Source: Azospirillum sp. TSH58 (GTDB lineage Bacteria; Pseudomonadota; Alphaproteobacteria; Azospirillales; Azospirillaceae). Taken from it: 64,000 bases of DNA. Both the position numbers and the translations under genes were made by a program. A model generated the notes under the pieces. It worked only from the letters and a program-made list of their open reading frames with translations. It searched no databases and was not told where the DNA came from. Below, one piece after another: positions 30,948-41,069 of this stretch (within the stretch, counting starts at the first letter, position 1; the number at the start of each line of letters is the position of its first letter). The DNA lies in contig NZ_CP022367.1 in the NCBI RefSeq assembly GCF_003119115.1, positions 62,001 through 126,000 on the forward strand. The letters are read 5' to 3'.

Positions 30948-31928
30948 ATGGCAGACCGCGATACGTTGGGCACCGGCGAACCGAACCGCAAGACGCCGGA
31001 CCCGATGGCGAACAGTGGATTGGGCAGTGGTTTGGGCAACGATCGTTCGCAGAACCGGGGATCCTCGGACGACATCAACCGCTTGGCGGGCGAGGCCACC
31101 GATGCCGGTCGCGACACCCTCGGCGCCGCCCAGGGCCGCATCCGCTCGCTGTTGGAAACGCAGACGGACCGTGCCGCCGACCAGTTGGGCAGCGTCGCCA
31201 ACGCGCTGCACAAGGCCGCGGAGCAGTTGAACGAGGAGAACAACGGCACCGCCGCCCATTACGCCGGGCAGGCCGCCGACCGCGTGGAGCGGGTGGCCGA
31301 CATGCTCCGCAACTCCACCGTCGACGACATGGTCGGGCAGGTGGAGCGCTTCGCGCGCCGCCAGCCGGAGGTGTTCGTGGGCGCGGCCTTCGCCGTCGGC
31401 TTCCTGTTCGCCCGCTTCGTCAAAAGCTCCGGAGAGCGGCGATTTCGCGGCGCGTCGTCGTCGCACCTGACCGGCGGCTATGGGCGCCATGACCGCGGCC
31501 GCCGCGACCATGATCAAGACCATCACGACTACCGCGACTTCGGTCTGCGGGGTGCGGACCGCGCCGGGCAGGAGGCCCTGCGCACCGACCACGATCTGGC
31601 CGGCCATCGCCGGACCGGGGTTGGAGGGTTCGGCAGTTCGGCCTCCACGGAAGGCGCCGGCACGGCGGGTCCGCGGTCCGGCCTGTCGTCCGGCATCGCC
31701 TCCTCCGGCATGACGTCGGCGACGGCCATAACGGCCGCGGGCGGCGGCGCCGGCCACAACCTGGAGAGCCCGCGTCCGCTGAACGCCGCCACCGCGGCGA
31801 CCACCGCCGCCCGCACCCGTGACGCCGCCGAAATGGTCGCCGGCACCACCGCCCCGAGCGCCACGCACGGCAGCACCACCGAGCCGAAGCCGGCGTCCGG
31901 CACGCCGATCCAGGGGATCAAACCATGA
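30948..31928 (+). CDS. Hypothetical stress/envelope protein with membrane anchor
   Basis: A protein of 326 residues. The N-terminal part is polar and helical (DDINRLAGEATDAGRDTL, QGRIRSLLETQTDRAADQLG, ADRVERVADMLRNST), like late-embryogenesis or DUF883-type helices. One hydrophobic segment, PEVFVGAAFAVGFLFARFV, near residues 140-158, would insert in the inner membrane. The C terminus is His/Asp/Arg-rich and then Ala/Thr/Gly-rich and probably disordered. GAGGAGG precedes the ATG. The stop overlaps the next start as ATGA. Proteins of this kind are often called nutrient-deprivation-induced; no biochemical role is known to me. Confidence 0.75.
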   Translation: MADRDTLGTGEPNRKTPDPMANSGLGSGLGNDRSQNRGSSDDINRLAGEATDAGRDTLGAAQGRIRSLLETQTDRAADQLGSVANALHKAAEQLNEENNGTAAHYAGQAADRVERVADMLRNSTVDDMVGQVERFARRQPEVFVGAAFAVGFLFARFVKSSGERRFRGASSSHLTGGYGRHDRGRRDHDQDHHDYRDFGLRGADRAGQEALRTDHDLAGHRRTGVGGFGSSASTEGAGTAGPRSGLSSGIASSGMTSATAITAAGGGAGHNLESPRPLNAATAATTAARTRDAAEMVAGTTAPSATHGSTTEPKPASGTPIQGIKP

Positions 31929-32341
31929 GCGCTGCGGAGGACCGTTCCTACGATCCGCGGCAAGACCGACCCATCGCCGGCCTGTTCGCCGATCTGGCGC
32001 GGGAGACCACCAACCTCGCCCGCACCGAGATCGAACTGGCCAAGGCCGAACTGACCGAGAAGGCCGGACAGGCGGCGGGCGGCGCGGCCTATGTCGTCGC
32101 CGGGGGACTGATCGCCTTCGCGGGCGTTCTGGTCCTGCTGGCCGCGGCGGTGCTCGCCCTGTCGAAGGTGGTCGAGCCCTGGCTGGCCGCCGTCATCGTC
32201 GGGGCCGTCGTGCTCGTCATCGGCGGCGTGCTGGCGATGATCGGCAAGAAGCGGCTCAGCCCGGAAAATCTCCAGCCGCAGCGCACGATCCAGACGCTTC
32301 GGGACGACAAACGCTGGGCCCGCTCCCAGCTTGCCCGATGA
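31925..32341 (+). CDS. Phage-holin-like / DUF1469 membrane protein (YqjE type)
   Basis: A protein of 138 residues. The N-terminal helix (PIAGLFADLARETTNLARTEIELAKAELTEKAG) and two hydrophobic segments (about 52-78 and 86-108) separated by a short turn match the holin-X/DUF1469 family, which occurs in stress-type envelope operons rather than in phages. It overlaps both neighbours by four bases (ATGA on each side), so all three genes are translationally coupled. There is no phage gene in the window, so a lysis role is unlikely. Confidence 0.85.
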   Translation: MSAAEDRSYDPRQDRPIAGLFADLARETTNLARTEIELAKAELTEKAGQAAGGAAYVVAGGLIAFAGVLVLLAAAVLALSKVVEPWLAAVIVGAVVLVIGGVLAMIGKKRLSPENLQPQRTIQTLRDDKRWARSQLAR

Positions 32342-33381
32342 GCGGCGGCCCCCCGATGAGCGGCGGACCAATGAACGGCGGTGAGAAGGGGCGCGGAACG
32401 CCCCGCGACTACGACGCGATGCAACGGGAGATCCGCGAACGCCAAGCCCGGATCGGCGACACGATCCAGGTCCTGAAGCGCAAGACCGCGCGGCTCGCTC
32501 CCCGTCACCTGATGGAGCAGACCATGAACCGGATGCACACCACCCCCGGCGGTTACGGCGAACGCGCCCAGGACCGCTATTACGAACCGATCCGCAACCA
32601 GACCCACGAGCGGTCCCATTCGGTCGGCGAGACCATGCGCAGCAACCCGATCCCGCTCGCCATGATCGGCATCGGGCTGGGCTGGCTGGCCCTGACGGCC
32701 TCGGGCTACGACCGGCGCATCGCGCGCAGCGGCGCGATGCACAACGTCCGCGACCGCGCCGGCAGCGCCGCGCAGTACGCCCGCGACACCTTCTACAGCG
32801 CCGGCCACAGCGTGCGCGACGCCGCCAGCCAAGCCTACGAGCGGGCCAGCGACGCGGCGAGCCACGTCTATGAGCGGGCGAGCGACGCCGTGGACGAGGC
32901 CGGCGACCGCGTGCGCGGCTTGGCCGACCATGCCCGCGACCGGGCGCACGACCTGACCGACCACGCCCGCGACCGGGCGCACGACATGCGCCGGGACGTG
33001 AGCAGCCGCGTGGAAAGCCACATCGGCAACCGTGGCCGCGACCTTGGCGCCGCCGGCCATGTGCGGGCGTCGGACCGGCTGCACAGCGCCACCGGGCGTT
33101 TCTGGGAGATGGTGGACGACCATCCGGTGGTGGCCGGCATGATGGGAGTCGCCCTTGGCGCCGCGCTGGGCGCCAGCATCCCGTCCTCCCGCTATGAGGA
33201 CCGCTGGGTCGGCGACTACGCCGACGAGGCGACGCACCGCGCCAAGGAGATGGCCATCGACGCCATGGACCGCGGCACCCGCGCCGCCCGCGCGGCGGTC
33301 GAAGCCGCCAAGGAAGAGGTCGGCGATGCGGTGAGCGCGGCCAGCGACGCGGCTCGGGAAGAGGTGCGCAAGCCGGGCTGA
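32338..33381 (+). CDS. DUF3618 domain membrane protein with repetitive amphipathic helices
   Basis: A protein of 347 residues. The DUF3618 segment is near residues 20-60 (MQREIRERQARIGDTIQVLKRKT). A hydrophobic helix, PIPLAMIGIGLGWLAL, is near 104-119. Residues about 130-230 consist of repeated short units of the kind AYERASDAASHVYERASDA and DHARDRAHD, an amphipathic array like apolipoprotein or LEA proteins. A second hydrophobic, glycine-rich segment (VVAGMMGVALGAALGASIP) is near 263-281. It is the last gene of the operon, followed by a strong terminator. Likely role: membrane or envelope protection under stress, inferred from repeats. Confidence 0.8.
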   Translation: MSGGPPMSGGPMNGGEKGRGTPRDYDAMQREIRERQARIGDTIQVLKRKTARLAPRHLMEQTMNRMHTTPGGYGERAQDRYYEPIRNQTHERSHSVGETMRSNPIPLAMIGIGLGWLALTASGYDRRIARSGAMHNVRDRAGSAAQYARDTFYSAGHSVRDAASQAYERASDAASHVYERASDAVDEAGDRVRGLADHARDRAHDLTDHARDRAHDMRRDVSSRVESHIGNRGRDLGAAGHVRASDRLHSATGRFWEMVDDHPVVAGMMGVALGAALGASIPSSRYEDRWVGDYADEATHRAKEMAIDAMDRGTRAARAAVEAAKEEVGDAVSAASDAAREEVRKPG

Positions 33382-33425
33382 TCCGGTCTCGCTCACGGCT
33401 CCCTTCGGGTTCCACGCTGACTGCA

Positions 33426-33464
33426 CCGGCCCCGCGGCCTCGACCGCGGGGCCGGTTTTTCTTT
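33426..33464 (+). terminator. Strong intrinsic terminator
   Basis: CCGGCCCCGCGG (33426-33437) pairs perfectly with CCGCGGGGCCGG (33444-33455), followed by TTTTTCTTTC. It ends the three-gene DUF3618 operon and insulates the suf operon downstream. Confidence 0.95.
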
Positions 33465-33593
33465 CTCCGACCGGCACGCATGGTTTCCCACGGCCGGGCG
33501 CCGTCCGCGACAGTTCGCCGCAGCGTGCGCCGGGTGCAGTCCTGCCATCCTTATACCCGAGTGTTTTTCCCGGTTATCCGGCACCGGTTCCGC

Positions 33594-33623
33594 TTGACAA
33601 AGGTCCTATGATGGCCACTTAAT
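33594..33623 (+). promoter_or_regulatory. Housekeeping-type promoter of the suf regulator gene
   Basis: TTGACA (33594-33599) is a perfect -35 element and CTTAAT (33618-33623) an acceptable -10 with an 18-base spacer. A transcription start near 33630 would fall inside the adjacent inverted repeat. Confidence 0.65.
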
Positions 33624-33624
33624 C

Positions 33625-33641
33625 AGGACCAATTTAGTCCT
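33625..33641 (+). promoter_or_regulatory. Probable Rrf2/IscR-type operator
   Basis: AGGAC and GTCCT flank CAATTTA in a perfect inverted repeat directly after the -10 element. The AT-rich centre and place fit binding of an Rrf2 dimer, most simply the product of the next gene repressing its own operon. Confidence 0.6.
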
Positions 33642-33655
33642 GTATCGGGGTGGTC

Positions 33656-34138
33656 ATGATCCGGCTGAGCAAGCTGACCGACTACGCCATCGTCGTGATG
33701 AGCGAAATGGCGCGCCATGTGGGCACGGTTCACACCGTCTCCCATCTGGCGGAGCGCACGGGCGTGCCCTCCCCCACGGTCGCCAAGCTCATGAAGACGC
33801 TGACCCCGGCGGGCCTCACGACCTCGCACCGCGGCGCCGCGGGTGGTTATGCGCTCAGCCGCGCCGCCGATGCAATCTCTATCGCCGAGATCATCACGGC
33901 GCTCGACGGCCCGATCGCGCTCACCGCCTGCGTGGAGGGCGGCGACAGCCAGTGCGGCGTGCAGCGCCTGTGCCCGATGCGCGGCGGCTGGGAGAAGGTC
34001 AACAGCGCCATCCGCGGCGCGCTCGAACAGGTGACGCTGGCCGACATGATGGGACCGCCCGCCTGGGCGGAGGGCCCACCCGGTCCGCTCGACAGCATTG
34101 GAGCCGGCCCCAGCCCGGCACGGCGCGCCGCCGTTTGA
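33656..34138 (+). CDS. SUF-system Rrf2-family Fe-S regulator
   Basis: A regulator of 160 residues of the Rrf2/IscR type. A winged helix-turn-helix begins MIRLSKLTDYAIVVM with the recognition part in GVPSPTVAKLMKTL. Cys92, Cys100 and Cys106 (ACVEGGDSQC and CPM) give the three-Cys pattern that holds a [2Fe-2S] cluster. It heads the suf operon and is likely to adjust it to the Fe-S demand of the cell. The ATG at 33656 has a GGGGTGG site. A promoter and inverted repeat directly upstream support autorepression. sufB starts 49 bases after its stop. Confidence 0.9.
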   Translation: MIRLSKLTDYAIVVMSEMARHVGTVHTVSHLAERTGVPSPTVAKLMKTLTPAGLTTSHRGAAGGYALSRAADAISIAEIITALDGPIALTACVEGGDSQCGVQRLCPMRGGWEKVNSAIRGALEQVTLADMMGPPAWAEGPPGPLDSIGAGPSPARRAAV

Positions 34139-34187
34139 CGTTTCGGCGCCTTCATCGGACAACGCTTTCAGGGAACGAGAGACAAGC

Positions 34188-35675
<1,488 letters not shown>

Positions 35676-35707
35676 CCGCCCACCGTATCGCGAAGGAAGA
35701 AGAAACG

Positions 35708-36460
35708 ATGATCGAGATCAAGAACCTGCACGCCACGGTGGACGGCAAGGAAATCCTCAAGGGCATCGACCTGACGATCAACCCGGGCGAGGTGCACGCC
35801 ATCATGGGGCCGAACGGCTCGGGCAAGAGCACGCTCAGCTACGTGCTGGCCGGCCGCGACGGCTACGAGGTCACCGAGGGCTCGGTGAGCTTCTTCGGCA
35901 AGGACCTGCTGGAGATGGAGCCGGAGGAGCGCGCCGCCGCCGGCCTGTTCCTGGCCTTCCAGTATCCGGTCGAAATCCCCGGCGTCGCCAACACCACCTT
36001 CCTGAAGTCCGCCCTGAACGCCATCCGCAAGAAGCGCGGCGAGCCGGAGCTGGACGCCATGCAGTTCCTGAAGCTGGTGCGCGAGAAGACCAAGGCGCTG
36101 AGCATGACCGACGAGATGCTGAAGCGCGCGGTCAACGTCGGCTTCTCCGGCGGCGAGAAGAAGCGGAACGAGACGCTCCAGATGGCCGTCCTCCAGCCGA
36201 CCTTCGCCATCCTCGACGAGACGGACAGCGGCCTGGACATCGACGCGCTGAAGATCGTGGCCGAGGGCGTGAACGCGCTCCGCTCGCCGGAGCGGTCGAT
36301 GCTGGTCATCACCCACTACCAGCGCCTGCTCGACTACATCGTGCCGGACCATGTGCATGTGCTGGCCTTCGGCAAGATCCAGCGCTCCGGCGGCAAGGAG
36401 CTGGCGCTGGAACTGGAGAAGAACGGCTACGCCGAGTTCGGCGTGAACGAGGCGGCCTGA
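35708..36460 (+). CDS. sufC: Fe-S cluster assembly ATPase SufC
   Basis: A soluble ABC-type ATPase of 250 residues. Walker A is GPNGSGKST (residues 36-44), the signature loop is FSGGEKKRNETLQM, and Walker B is FAILDETDSGLD. The modified signature KKR is typical of SufC and not of transport ATPases. It drives the conformational change in SufBC2D. It is preceded by a GAAGGAAGAAG purine stretch and is followed by sufD after two bases. Confidence 0.97.
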   Translation: MIEIKNLHATVDGKEILKGIDLTINPGEVHAIMGPNGSGKSTLSYVLAGRDGYEVTEGSVSFFGKDLLEMEPEERAAAGLFLAFQYPVEIPGVANTTFLKSALNAIRKKRGEPELDAMQFLKLVREKTKALSMTDEMLKRAVNVGFSGGEKKRNETLQMAVLQPTFAILDETDSGLDIDALKIVAEGVNALRSPERSMLVITHYQRLLDYIVPDHVHVLAFGKIQRSGGKELALELEKNGYAEFGVNEAA

Positions 36461-36462
36461 CC

Positions 36463-37818
36463 ATGGCGACGACAACCCTCACGAAGGCGCCGCGGGGCTA
36501 CGACCCGGCGGCGGCCAAGCCCTTCCTGGAGCAGTTCGACCGGGTCAGGGACGGCCTGCCCGGCGGCGGCCTGTCCTGGCTGAATGACCTGCGCGCCCAG
36601 GGCCGCGCCCGCTTCGCCGAACTCGGCCTGCCGACGGTGAAGAACGAATCCTGGCGCTACACCAACCTGCGCGCGCTCGACAAGCTGGCCTTCCAGCCGG
36701 CGGCCGCGACCGGCGAGGCGGTCCGCTTCGACGTGCTGCCAACCGTGCGCACGGACGGCGCGACCGGCCCGCGGCTGGTCTTCGTGGACGGGCGCTTCCG
36801 GGCGGAGCTGTCCTCCACCGCCGGCCTGCCGGCGGGGGTTGAGCTTCTGAACCTCGCCGACGCCCTGGCGCGCAAGCCCGATCTGGTGGCCGAGCATCTG
36901 GGCCGCATCGCCGCCCCCGACGACCAGACGCTGGTCGCGCTGAACACCGCCTTCCTGGCGGACGGCCCGGTGCTGCATGTGCCGCGCGGCGTCACGGTGG
37001 AGGAGACGATCGAGCTGGTCTTCGTCTCCGTCGGCACCGAGGCGCAGCCCACCGCCTTCCACCCGCGCGGCCTGATCGTCGCGGAGGCGGACTCCCGCGC
37101 CGTGATCGTCGAGCATCATGTGGGCCTGGGCTCCTGCACCACCCTGTCGAACGGCGTGACTGAGGTCTTCGTCGGCGCGGGCGCGTCGGTCCACCACTAC
37201 AAGGTCCAGCGCGAGCACACGGACTCCTTCCACCTGTCGCACACCGCGGCGAAGGTGGCCGGCAAGGGCGTCTACGACAACTTCATCCTGACCATCGGCG
37301 CCAAGCTGTCGCGCAACGAGGTGAACAGCGTCCTGGACGGTGAGGAAGGCGACACGCATGTCAGCGGCGCCTACATGGTGCGCGGCGGGCAGCATGTCGA
37401 CACCACGACCTTCATCGACCACGCCAAGCCCTGCTGCACCAGCCGCGAGGTCTACAAGGGCGTCATCGACGACCAGGCCCGCGCCGTCTTCCAGGGCAAG
37501 ATCATCGTTCGCCCCAACGCGCAGAAGACCGACGGCTACCAGCAGAACCGCGCGCTCCTGCTCTCCGACACCGCGGAGATCGACGCGAAGCCGGAGCTGG
37601 AGATCTACGCCGACGACGTGAAGTGCAGCCACGGCGCCACGGTGGGCGAGCTGGACGACGACCAGCTCTTCTACCTGCGCGCCCGCGGCATCGACAAGGA
37701 CACGGCGCGCGGCCTGCTGATCGGCGCCTTCCTGTCCGAGGCGCTGGAGGAGATCGCCGAGGAGAGCGTCCGCGACGCCTTCCAGAGCTACGTCGCCAAC
37801 TGGCAGAACGCGCGCTGA
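36463..37818 (+). CDS. sufD: Fe-S cluster assembly subunit SufD
   Basis: A SufB paralogue of 451 residues. The N terminus is variable; the beta-helix core includes GVTEVFVGAGASVHHYKVQ, DTTTFIDHAKPCCTSREVYKGV and DDVKCSHGATVGELDDDQLFYL, which carries the conserved His of SufD at the SufB-SufD interface. It lacks the SufB catalytic Cys set. It completes the scaffold and is thought to help iron delivery. Start is the ATG two bases after the sufC stop. Confidence 0.96.
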   Translation: MATTTLTKAPRGYDPAAAKPFLEQFDRVRDGLPGGGLSWLNDLRAQGRARFAELGLPTVKNESWRYTNLRALDKLAFQPAAATGEAVRFDVLPTVRTDGATGPRLVFVDGRFRAELSSTAGLPAGVELLNLADALARKPDLVAEHLGRIAAPDDQTLVALNTAFLADGPVLHVPRGVTVEETIELVFVSVGTEAQPTAFHPRGLIVAEADSRAVIVEHHVGLGSCTTLSNGVTEVFVGAGASVHHYKVQREHTDSFHLSHTAAKVAGKGVYDNFILTIGAKLSRNEVNSVLDGEEGDTHVSGAYMVRGGQHVDTTTFIDHAKPCCTSREVYKGVIDDQARAVFQGKIIVRPNAQKTDGYQQNRALLLSDTAEIDAKPELEIYADDVKCSHGATVGELDDDQLFYLRARGIDKDTARGLLIGAFLSEALEEIAEESVRDAFQSYVANWQNAR

Positions 37819-37829
37819 GGGACCCGGAC

Positions 37830-39104
37830 ATGGACACCCAGATCACCCTCCCCGCATCCGCCCCCACCTTCGACGTGGAGCGCGTCCGCGCCGACTTCCC
37901 CATCCTGTCGCGCTCCGTGCACGAGCGGAAGGGCAAGCCCGGCAAGCCGCTCGTCTATCTGGACAGCGCCGCCTCCGCGCAGAAGCCGCGGCAGGTCATC
38001 GACGCCATGACCCGCTTCCTGGAGGAGGATTATTCCAACATCCACCGGGGCGTCCATTTCCTGTCGCAGACCGCGACCGACCAGTTCGAGGAGGCCCGCC
38101 GCAAGGTCGCCCGCTTCCTGAACGCCCCGTCGGAGCGCAACATCGTCTTTACCCGCAGCGCGACCGAGGCCGTCAACCTCGTCGCCCACAGCTACGGCCG
38201 GACCTTCCTGTCGGAAGGCGACGAGATCATCGTCTCGGTCATGGAGCACCACGCCAACATCGTGCCGTGGCAGCTCCTGCAGATGGACAAGGGCATCCGC
38301 ATCAAGGTCGTCCCGGTGGACGAGCACGGCGTGCTGGACCTGAACGCCTACGAGGACCTGCTGTCCGACCGCACGAAGCTGGTGGCGATGACCCACTGCT
38401 CCAACGTGCTGGGCACGGTGACGCCGGCCAAGATCATCGCCCGCATGGCGCACGAGCGCGGCGTGCCGGTGCTGTTCGACGGCAGCCAGGCCGCCGTGCA
38501 CGGCGTGGTGGACGTGCAGGACATCGACGCCGACTTCTACATCATGACCGGCCACAAGCTGTACGGCCCGACCGGGACCGGCGTGCTGTACGGCAAGTAC
38601 GACCTGCTCAAGAAGATGCCTCCCTACCAGGGCGGCGGTGACATGATCGAGAGCGTCAGCTTCGAAGGCACCACCTTCAAGGCTCCCCCGTCCCGCTTCG
38701 AGGCCGGCACCCCGGCCATCACCGAGGTCATCGGGCTGGGCGTGGCGCTGGACTACATGGAGACGCTGGGCCGCGAGGCCATCGCGGCGCACGAGCACGA
38801 CCTGCTCCAGTACGCCACGCAGCAGCTTTCCCAGATCGACGGCCTGCGCGTCTACGGCACCGCGCCGGGCAAGGGTCCGATCATCTCCTTCACGCTGGAG
38901 GGCGTGCACCCGCACGACCTCGGCACCATCGTGGACCAGTACGGCGTCGCCGTGCGGGTCGGCCGCCACTGCGCGGAGCCGCTGATGGAGCGTTTCGGCG
39001 TCGGCGCCACGGCGCGGGCCAGCTTCGCCCTTTACAACACGCGGGCGGAAGCCGACGCTCTGGTCGAATCGGTGATCGCGGTGAAGGAGTTCTTCGGAGC
39101 ATGA
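37830..39104 (+). CDS. sufS: Cysteine desulfurase SufS
   Basis: A pyridoxal-phosphate enzyme of 424 residues. YLDSAASAQKP and EDYSNIHRGVHFLS open the fold, the cofactor Lys is in MTGHKLYGPTGTGVLYG and the active-site Cys is in RVGRHCAEPLM near residue 380. It takes sulfur from cysteine and passes it to SufU. It is a group II enzyme by the GRHCAEP loop. The ATG follows GAGGGA. The stop overlaps the sufU start as ATGA. Confidence 0.96.
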   Translation: MDTQITLPASAPTFDVERVRADFPILSRSVHERKGKPGKPLVYLDSAASAQKPRQVIDAMTRFLEEDYSNIHRGVHFLSQTATDQFEEARRKVARFLNAPSERNIVFTRSATEAVNLVAHSYGRTFLSEGDEIIVSVMEHHANIVPWQLLQMDKGIRIKVVPVDEHGVLDLNAYEDLLSDRTKLVAMTHCSNVLGTVTPAKIIARMAHERGVPVLFDGSQAAVHGVVDVQDIDADFYIMTGHKLYGPTGTGVLYGKYDLLKKMPPYQGGGDMIESVSFEGTTFKAPPSRFEAGTPAITEVIGLGVALDYMETLGREAIAAHEHDLLQYATQQLSQIDGLRVYGTAPGKGPIISFTLEGVHPHDLGTIVDQYGVAVRVGRHCAEPLMERFGVGATARASFALYNTRAEADALVESVIAVKEFFGA

Positions 39105-39568
39105 TGGACGAACTGCGCGAGCTGTACCAGGAAGTGATCCTGGACCACGGCAAGAACCCCCGGAACTTCCGGCATCCCGACGATGCCAACCGGGAGGCCA
39201 AGGGCGAGAACCCCATGTGCGGCGACCGCTTCATGGTCTATCTGAAGCTGAAGGACGGGGTGGTGGAGGATGTGGCCTTCCAGGGCCGCGGCTGCGCCAT
39301 CTCCACCGCCAGCGCGTCCATGATGACGGAGGTGGTCAAGGGCAAGACCGAGGCGGAGGCCAAGGCGCTGTTCGAGACCTTCCACGACCTGTGCACCAAG
39401 GACGACCACGAGCATGGCGACCACGGCCCGGTGGACGAGGACGCCATGGAACGGTTGATGGTGCTTTCCGGCGTCCGTCAGTTCCCGGTGCGCGTGAAAT
39501 GCGCCACCCTCGCCTGGCACGCGATGAACGCGGCCATCGAAGGCGAGGACAAGGCGAGCAGCGAGTAA
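39101..39568 (+). CDS. sufU: Sulfur-transfer protein SufU (IscU-like)
   Basis: A protein of 155 residues with three ligand Cys in NPMCGD (residues 44-49), GRGCAISTASASM and VKCATLAWHAMN, the SufU pattern with the typical 18-20 residue insert absent from IscU (here the His/Asp-rich DDHEHGDHGP stretch). It accepts sulfur from SufS. The operon has this gene in place of sufE. Two adjacent ATG codons allow a start at 39101 or 39104. The usual SufS-SufU order is kept. Confidence 0.92.
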   Translation: MMDELRELYQEVILDHGKNPRNFRHPDDANREAKGENPMCGDRFMVYLKLKDGVVEDVAFQGRGCAISTASASMMTEVVKGKTEAEAKALFETFHDLCTKDDHEHGDHGPVDEDAMERLMVLSGVRQFPVRVKCATLAWHAMNAAIEGEDKASSE

Positions 39569-39591
39569 GTTGCAGGAAACGGTGAAACGCG

Positions 39592-40017
39592 ATGCCCGAT
39601 GACGCGATCTCCCCCGATGAAGCGATCTCAAAGGACGCCGACGCCGTGGAGGCCAAGCCGATGAACCAGACCGAAGCGGACATGGCCGCGGCCAAGGCCG
39701 CCTACGATCCGCGCGCCGCGCTGAGCGAGGCGGTGATCTCGGCGCTGAAGAGCTGCTACGACCCGGAAATCCCCGTGGACATCTGGGAGCTGGGCCTGAT
39801 CTACCGCGTCGACATCGGCCCGAACAACGAGGTCGAGATCGACATGACCCTGACCAGTCCCATGTGCCCGGTGGCCGGCGAACTGCCGATGCAGGTGCAG
39901 CAGGCGGTTGAGTCCGTCGAGGACGTCACCACATGCAAGGTGGAACTGGTTTGGGAACCGCCCTGGCGCCAGGACATGATGTCCGAGGTCGCGCGGGTCC
40001 AACTGGACATGTTTTAA
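39592..40017 (+). CDS. sufT: SUF-associated MIP18/DUF59 protein SufT
   Basis: A protein of 141 residues. A polar N-terminal extension of about 40 residues precedes the DUF59 core with CYDPEIPVDIWELGLIYRVDI and DMTLTSPMCPVAGELPMQ, the conserved Cys pattern. SufT proteins help Fe-S maturation under high demand. It follows sufU by 23 bases. Symbol given from family and operon place. Confidence 0.88.
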   Translation: MPDDAISPDEAISKDADAVEAKPMNQTEADMAAAKAAYDPRAALSEAVISALKSCYDPEIPVDIWELGLIYRVDIGPNNEVEIDMTLTSPMCPVAGELPMQVQQAVESVEDVTTCKVELVWEPPWRQDMMSEVARVQLDMF

Positions 40018-40033
40018 GGAGGCGAAGATCCCC

Positions 40034-40390
40034 ATGGCCACGGCTTCTACGGCTTCTTTCCCCAAGGCCCTCTCCATCACCGACGCCGCCGCAGAGCGCG
40101 TGCGCATGCTGATGTCGAAGGCGACGGACGACTACATCGGCCTGCGCATCGGCGTGAAGGCGAAGGGCTGCTCCGGCCTCAGCTACGACGTGCAGTACGC
40201 CAAGGAAAAGATGAAGTTCGACGAGGTGGTGGAGGACAAGGGCGTCACCGTCCTGATCGACCCCGCCGCCGTGATGTTCCTGATCGGCAGCGAGATGGAC
40301 TACGTCGACGACAAGTTCCAGACCGGCTTCGTCTTCAAGAACCCGAACGAGAAGGGCCGCTGCGGCTGCGGCGAGAGCTTCCACGTTTGA
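40034..40390 (+). CDS. sufA: A-type Fe-S carrier SufA
   Basis: A protein of 118 residues with three cluster ligands in KGCSGLSYDVQY and GRCGCGESF at the C terminus, the A-type carrier signature. It delivers clusters from the scaffold to target proteins. It is the last gene of the suf operon, 16 bases after sufT, with an AGGAGG site. ErpA/IscA naming is possible, but place in the suf operon favours SufA. Confidence 0.93.
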   Translation: MATASTASFPKALSITDAAAERVRMLMSKATDDYIGLRIGVKAKGCSGLSYDVQYAKEKMKFDEVVEDKGVTVLIDPAAVMFLIGSEMDYVDDKFQTGFVFKNPNEKGRCGCGESFHV

Positions 40391-40398
40391 CCGCCCCC

Positions 40399-40425
40399 GC
40401 CTCTCCCGCTTCCGGCGGGAGAGGC
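40399..40425 (+). terminator. Hairpin at the end of the suf operon
   Basis: GCCTCTCCCGC (40399-40409) pairs perfectly with GCGGGAGAGGC (40415-40425), nine bases after the sufA stop. There is no T-run. It lies between convergent operons. Confidence 0.5.
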
Positions 40426-40458
40426 GGCGAGCGCCCGGCATCCGTTGGAACGCGCCGG

Positions 40459-41064
40459 TTACGCTTTGTCGATGATGCGCATCGACGCGATGATTCGATC
40501 CACCTCCGGCGCGTATTTCGGACGGTAGTGCAGCCTCGCGCCCTGGTGCGCGACCATGTACAGCTTGCCGTTCTTCTGAACCAGGACCGCCACACCATCG
40601 CGATCCAGTTCATCCTCTCCTGAGAAGGAGAAATCGAGGCGAATTCCCTCGCCGCCGGACACCGTCTGCGGCTTCAGCGAGCGGACCGTGAAGACCTTGG
40701 CCTTGAAGGATTTGGTGAAGGCCGATTCAAACAGGCTGCTCAAATCCTCGGTCGGCATGCCGGCCCGGTAGACTGGCGGCTTTTCGTTGCTTCCGGCGAT
40801 GTTGAACAGGGGCTTACCATCTTCGATCCCTGCGGCGAGGATCAGCAGATCCAGCTGTTCGCCATCGACCGTCCAGAAATCCAGATTCCCCGTGTCGGCC
40901 GCCCCCAAGGCCGTGATCCGGTTCCACTCGATGCCCGGTTCGACGGTCATGCCGCTGCGGACGGTCACCTTTTCCGTGGACGGGACAAGCGCATAGTGCA
41001 CGCAGCCGGACAAAGCCACCAGGGCGTACAGCACGGCCAGGGTGCGGATTACAAACTGCGGCAT
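40459..41064 (-). CDS. Putative lipoprotein, third gene of the M48 operon
   Basis: A protein of 201 residues. Residues 1-20 are a lipoprotein signal (LAVLYALVALSGC, Cys near 21). The mature part is a compact beta-rich domain (VTVRSGMTVEPGIEWNRIT, NLDFWTVDGEQLDLLIL, GIRLDFSFSGEDELDRDGVAVLV) that I do not assign to a family. The ATG at 41064 follows GGGGAG; a TTG nine bases before it is less likely. It starts just beyond the protease gene stop. Base composition is lower in GC than nearby genes. Confidence 0.75.
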   Translation of the reverse strand: MPQFVIRTLAVLYALVALSGCVHYALVPSTEKVTVRSGMTVEPGIEWNRITALGAADTGNLDFWTVDGEQLDLLILAAGIEDGKPLFNIAGSNEKPPVYRAGMPTEDLSSLFESAFTKSFKAKVFTVRSLKPQTVSGGEGIRLDFSFSGEDELDRDGVAVLVQKNGKLYMVAHQGARLHYRPKYAPEVDRIIASMRIIDKA

Positions 41065-41069
41065 ACGGA

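Noticed and set aside
31925..32341. Prophage lysis gene
   Set aside because: The holin-like protein is coupled to stress/envelope genes and no other phage gene is present.
31529..33481. Open frame of 650 codons opposite the stress/envelope genes
   Set aside because: Dominated by Arg, Gly and Ser; explained by repeats and GC bias of the real genes on the other strand.
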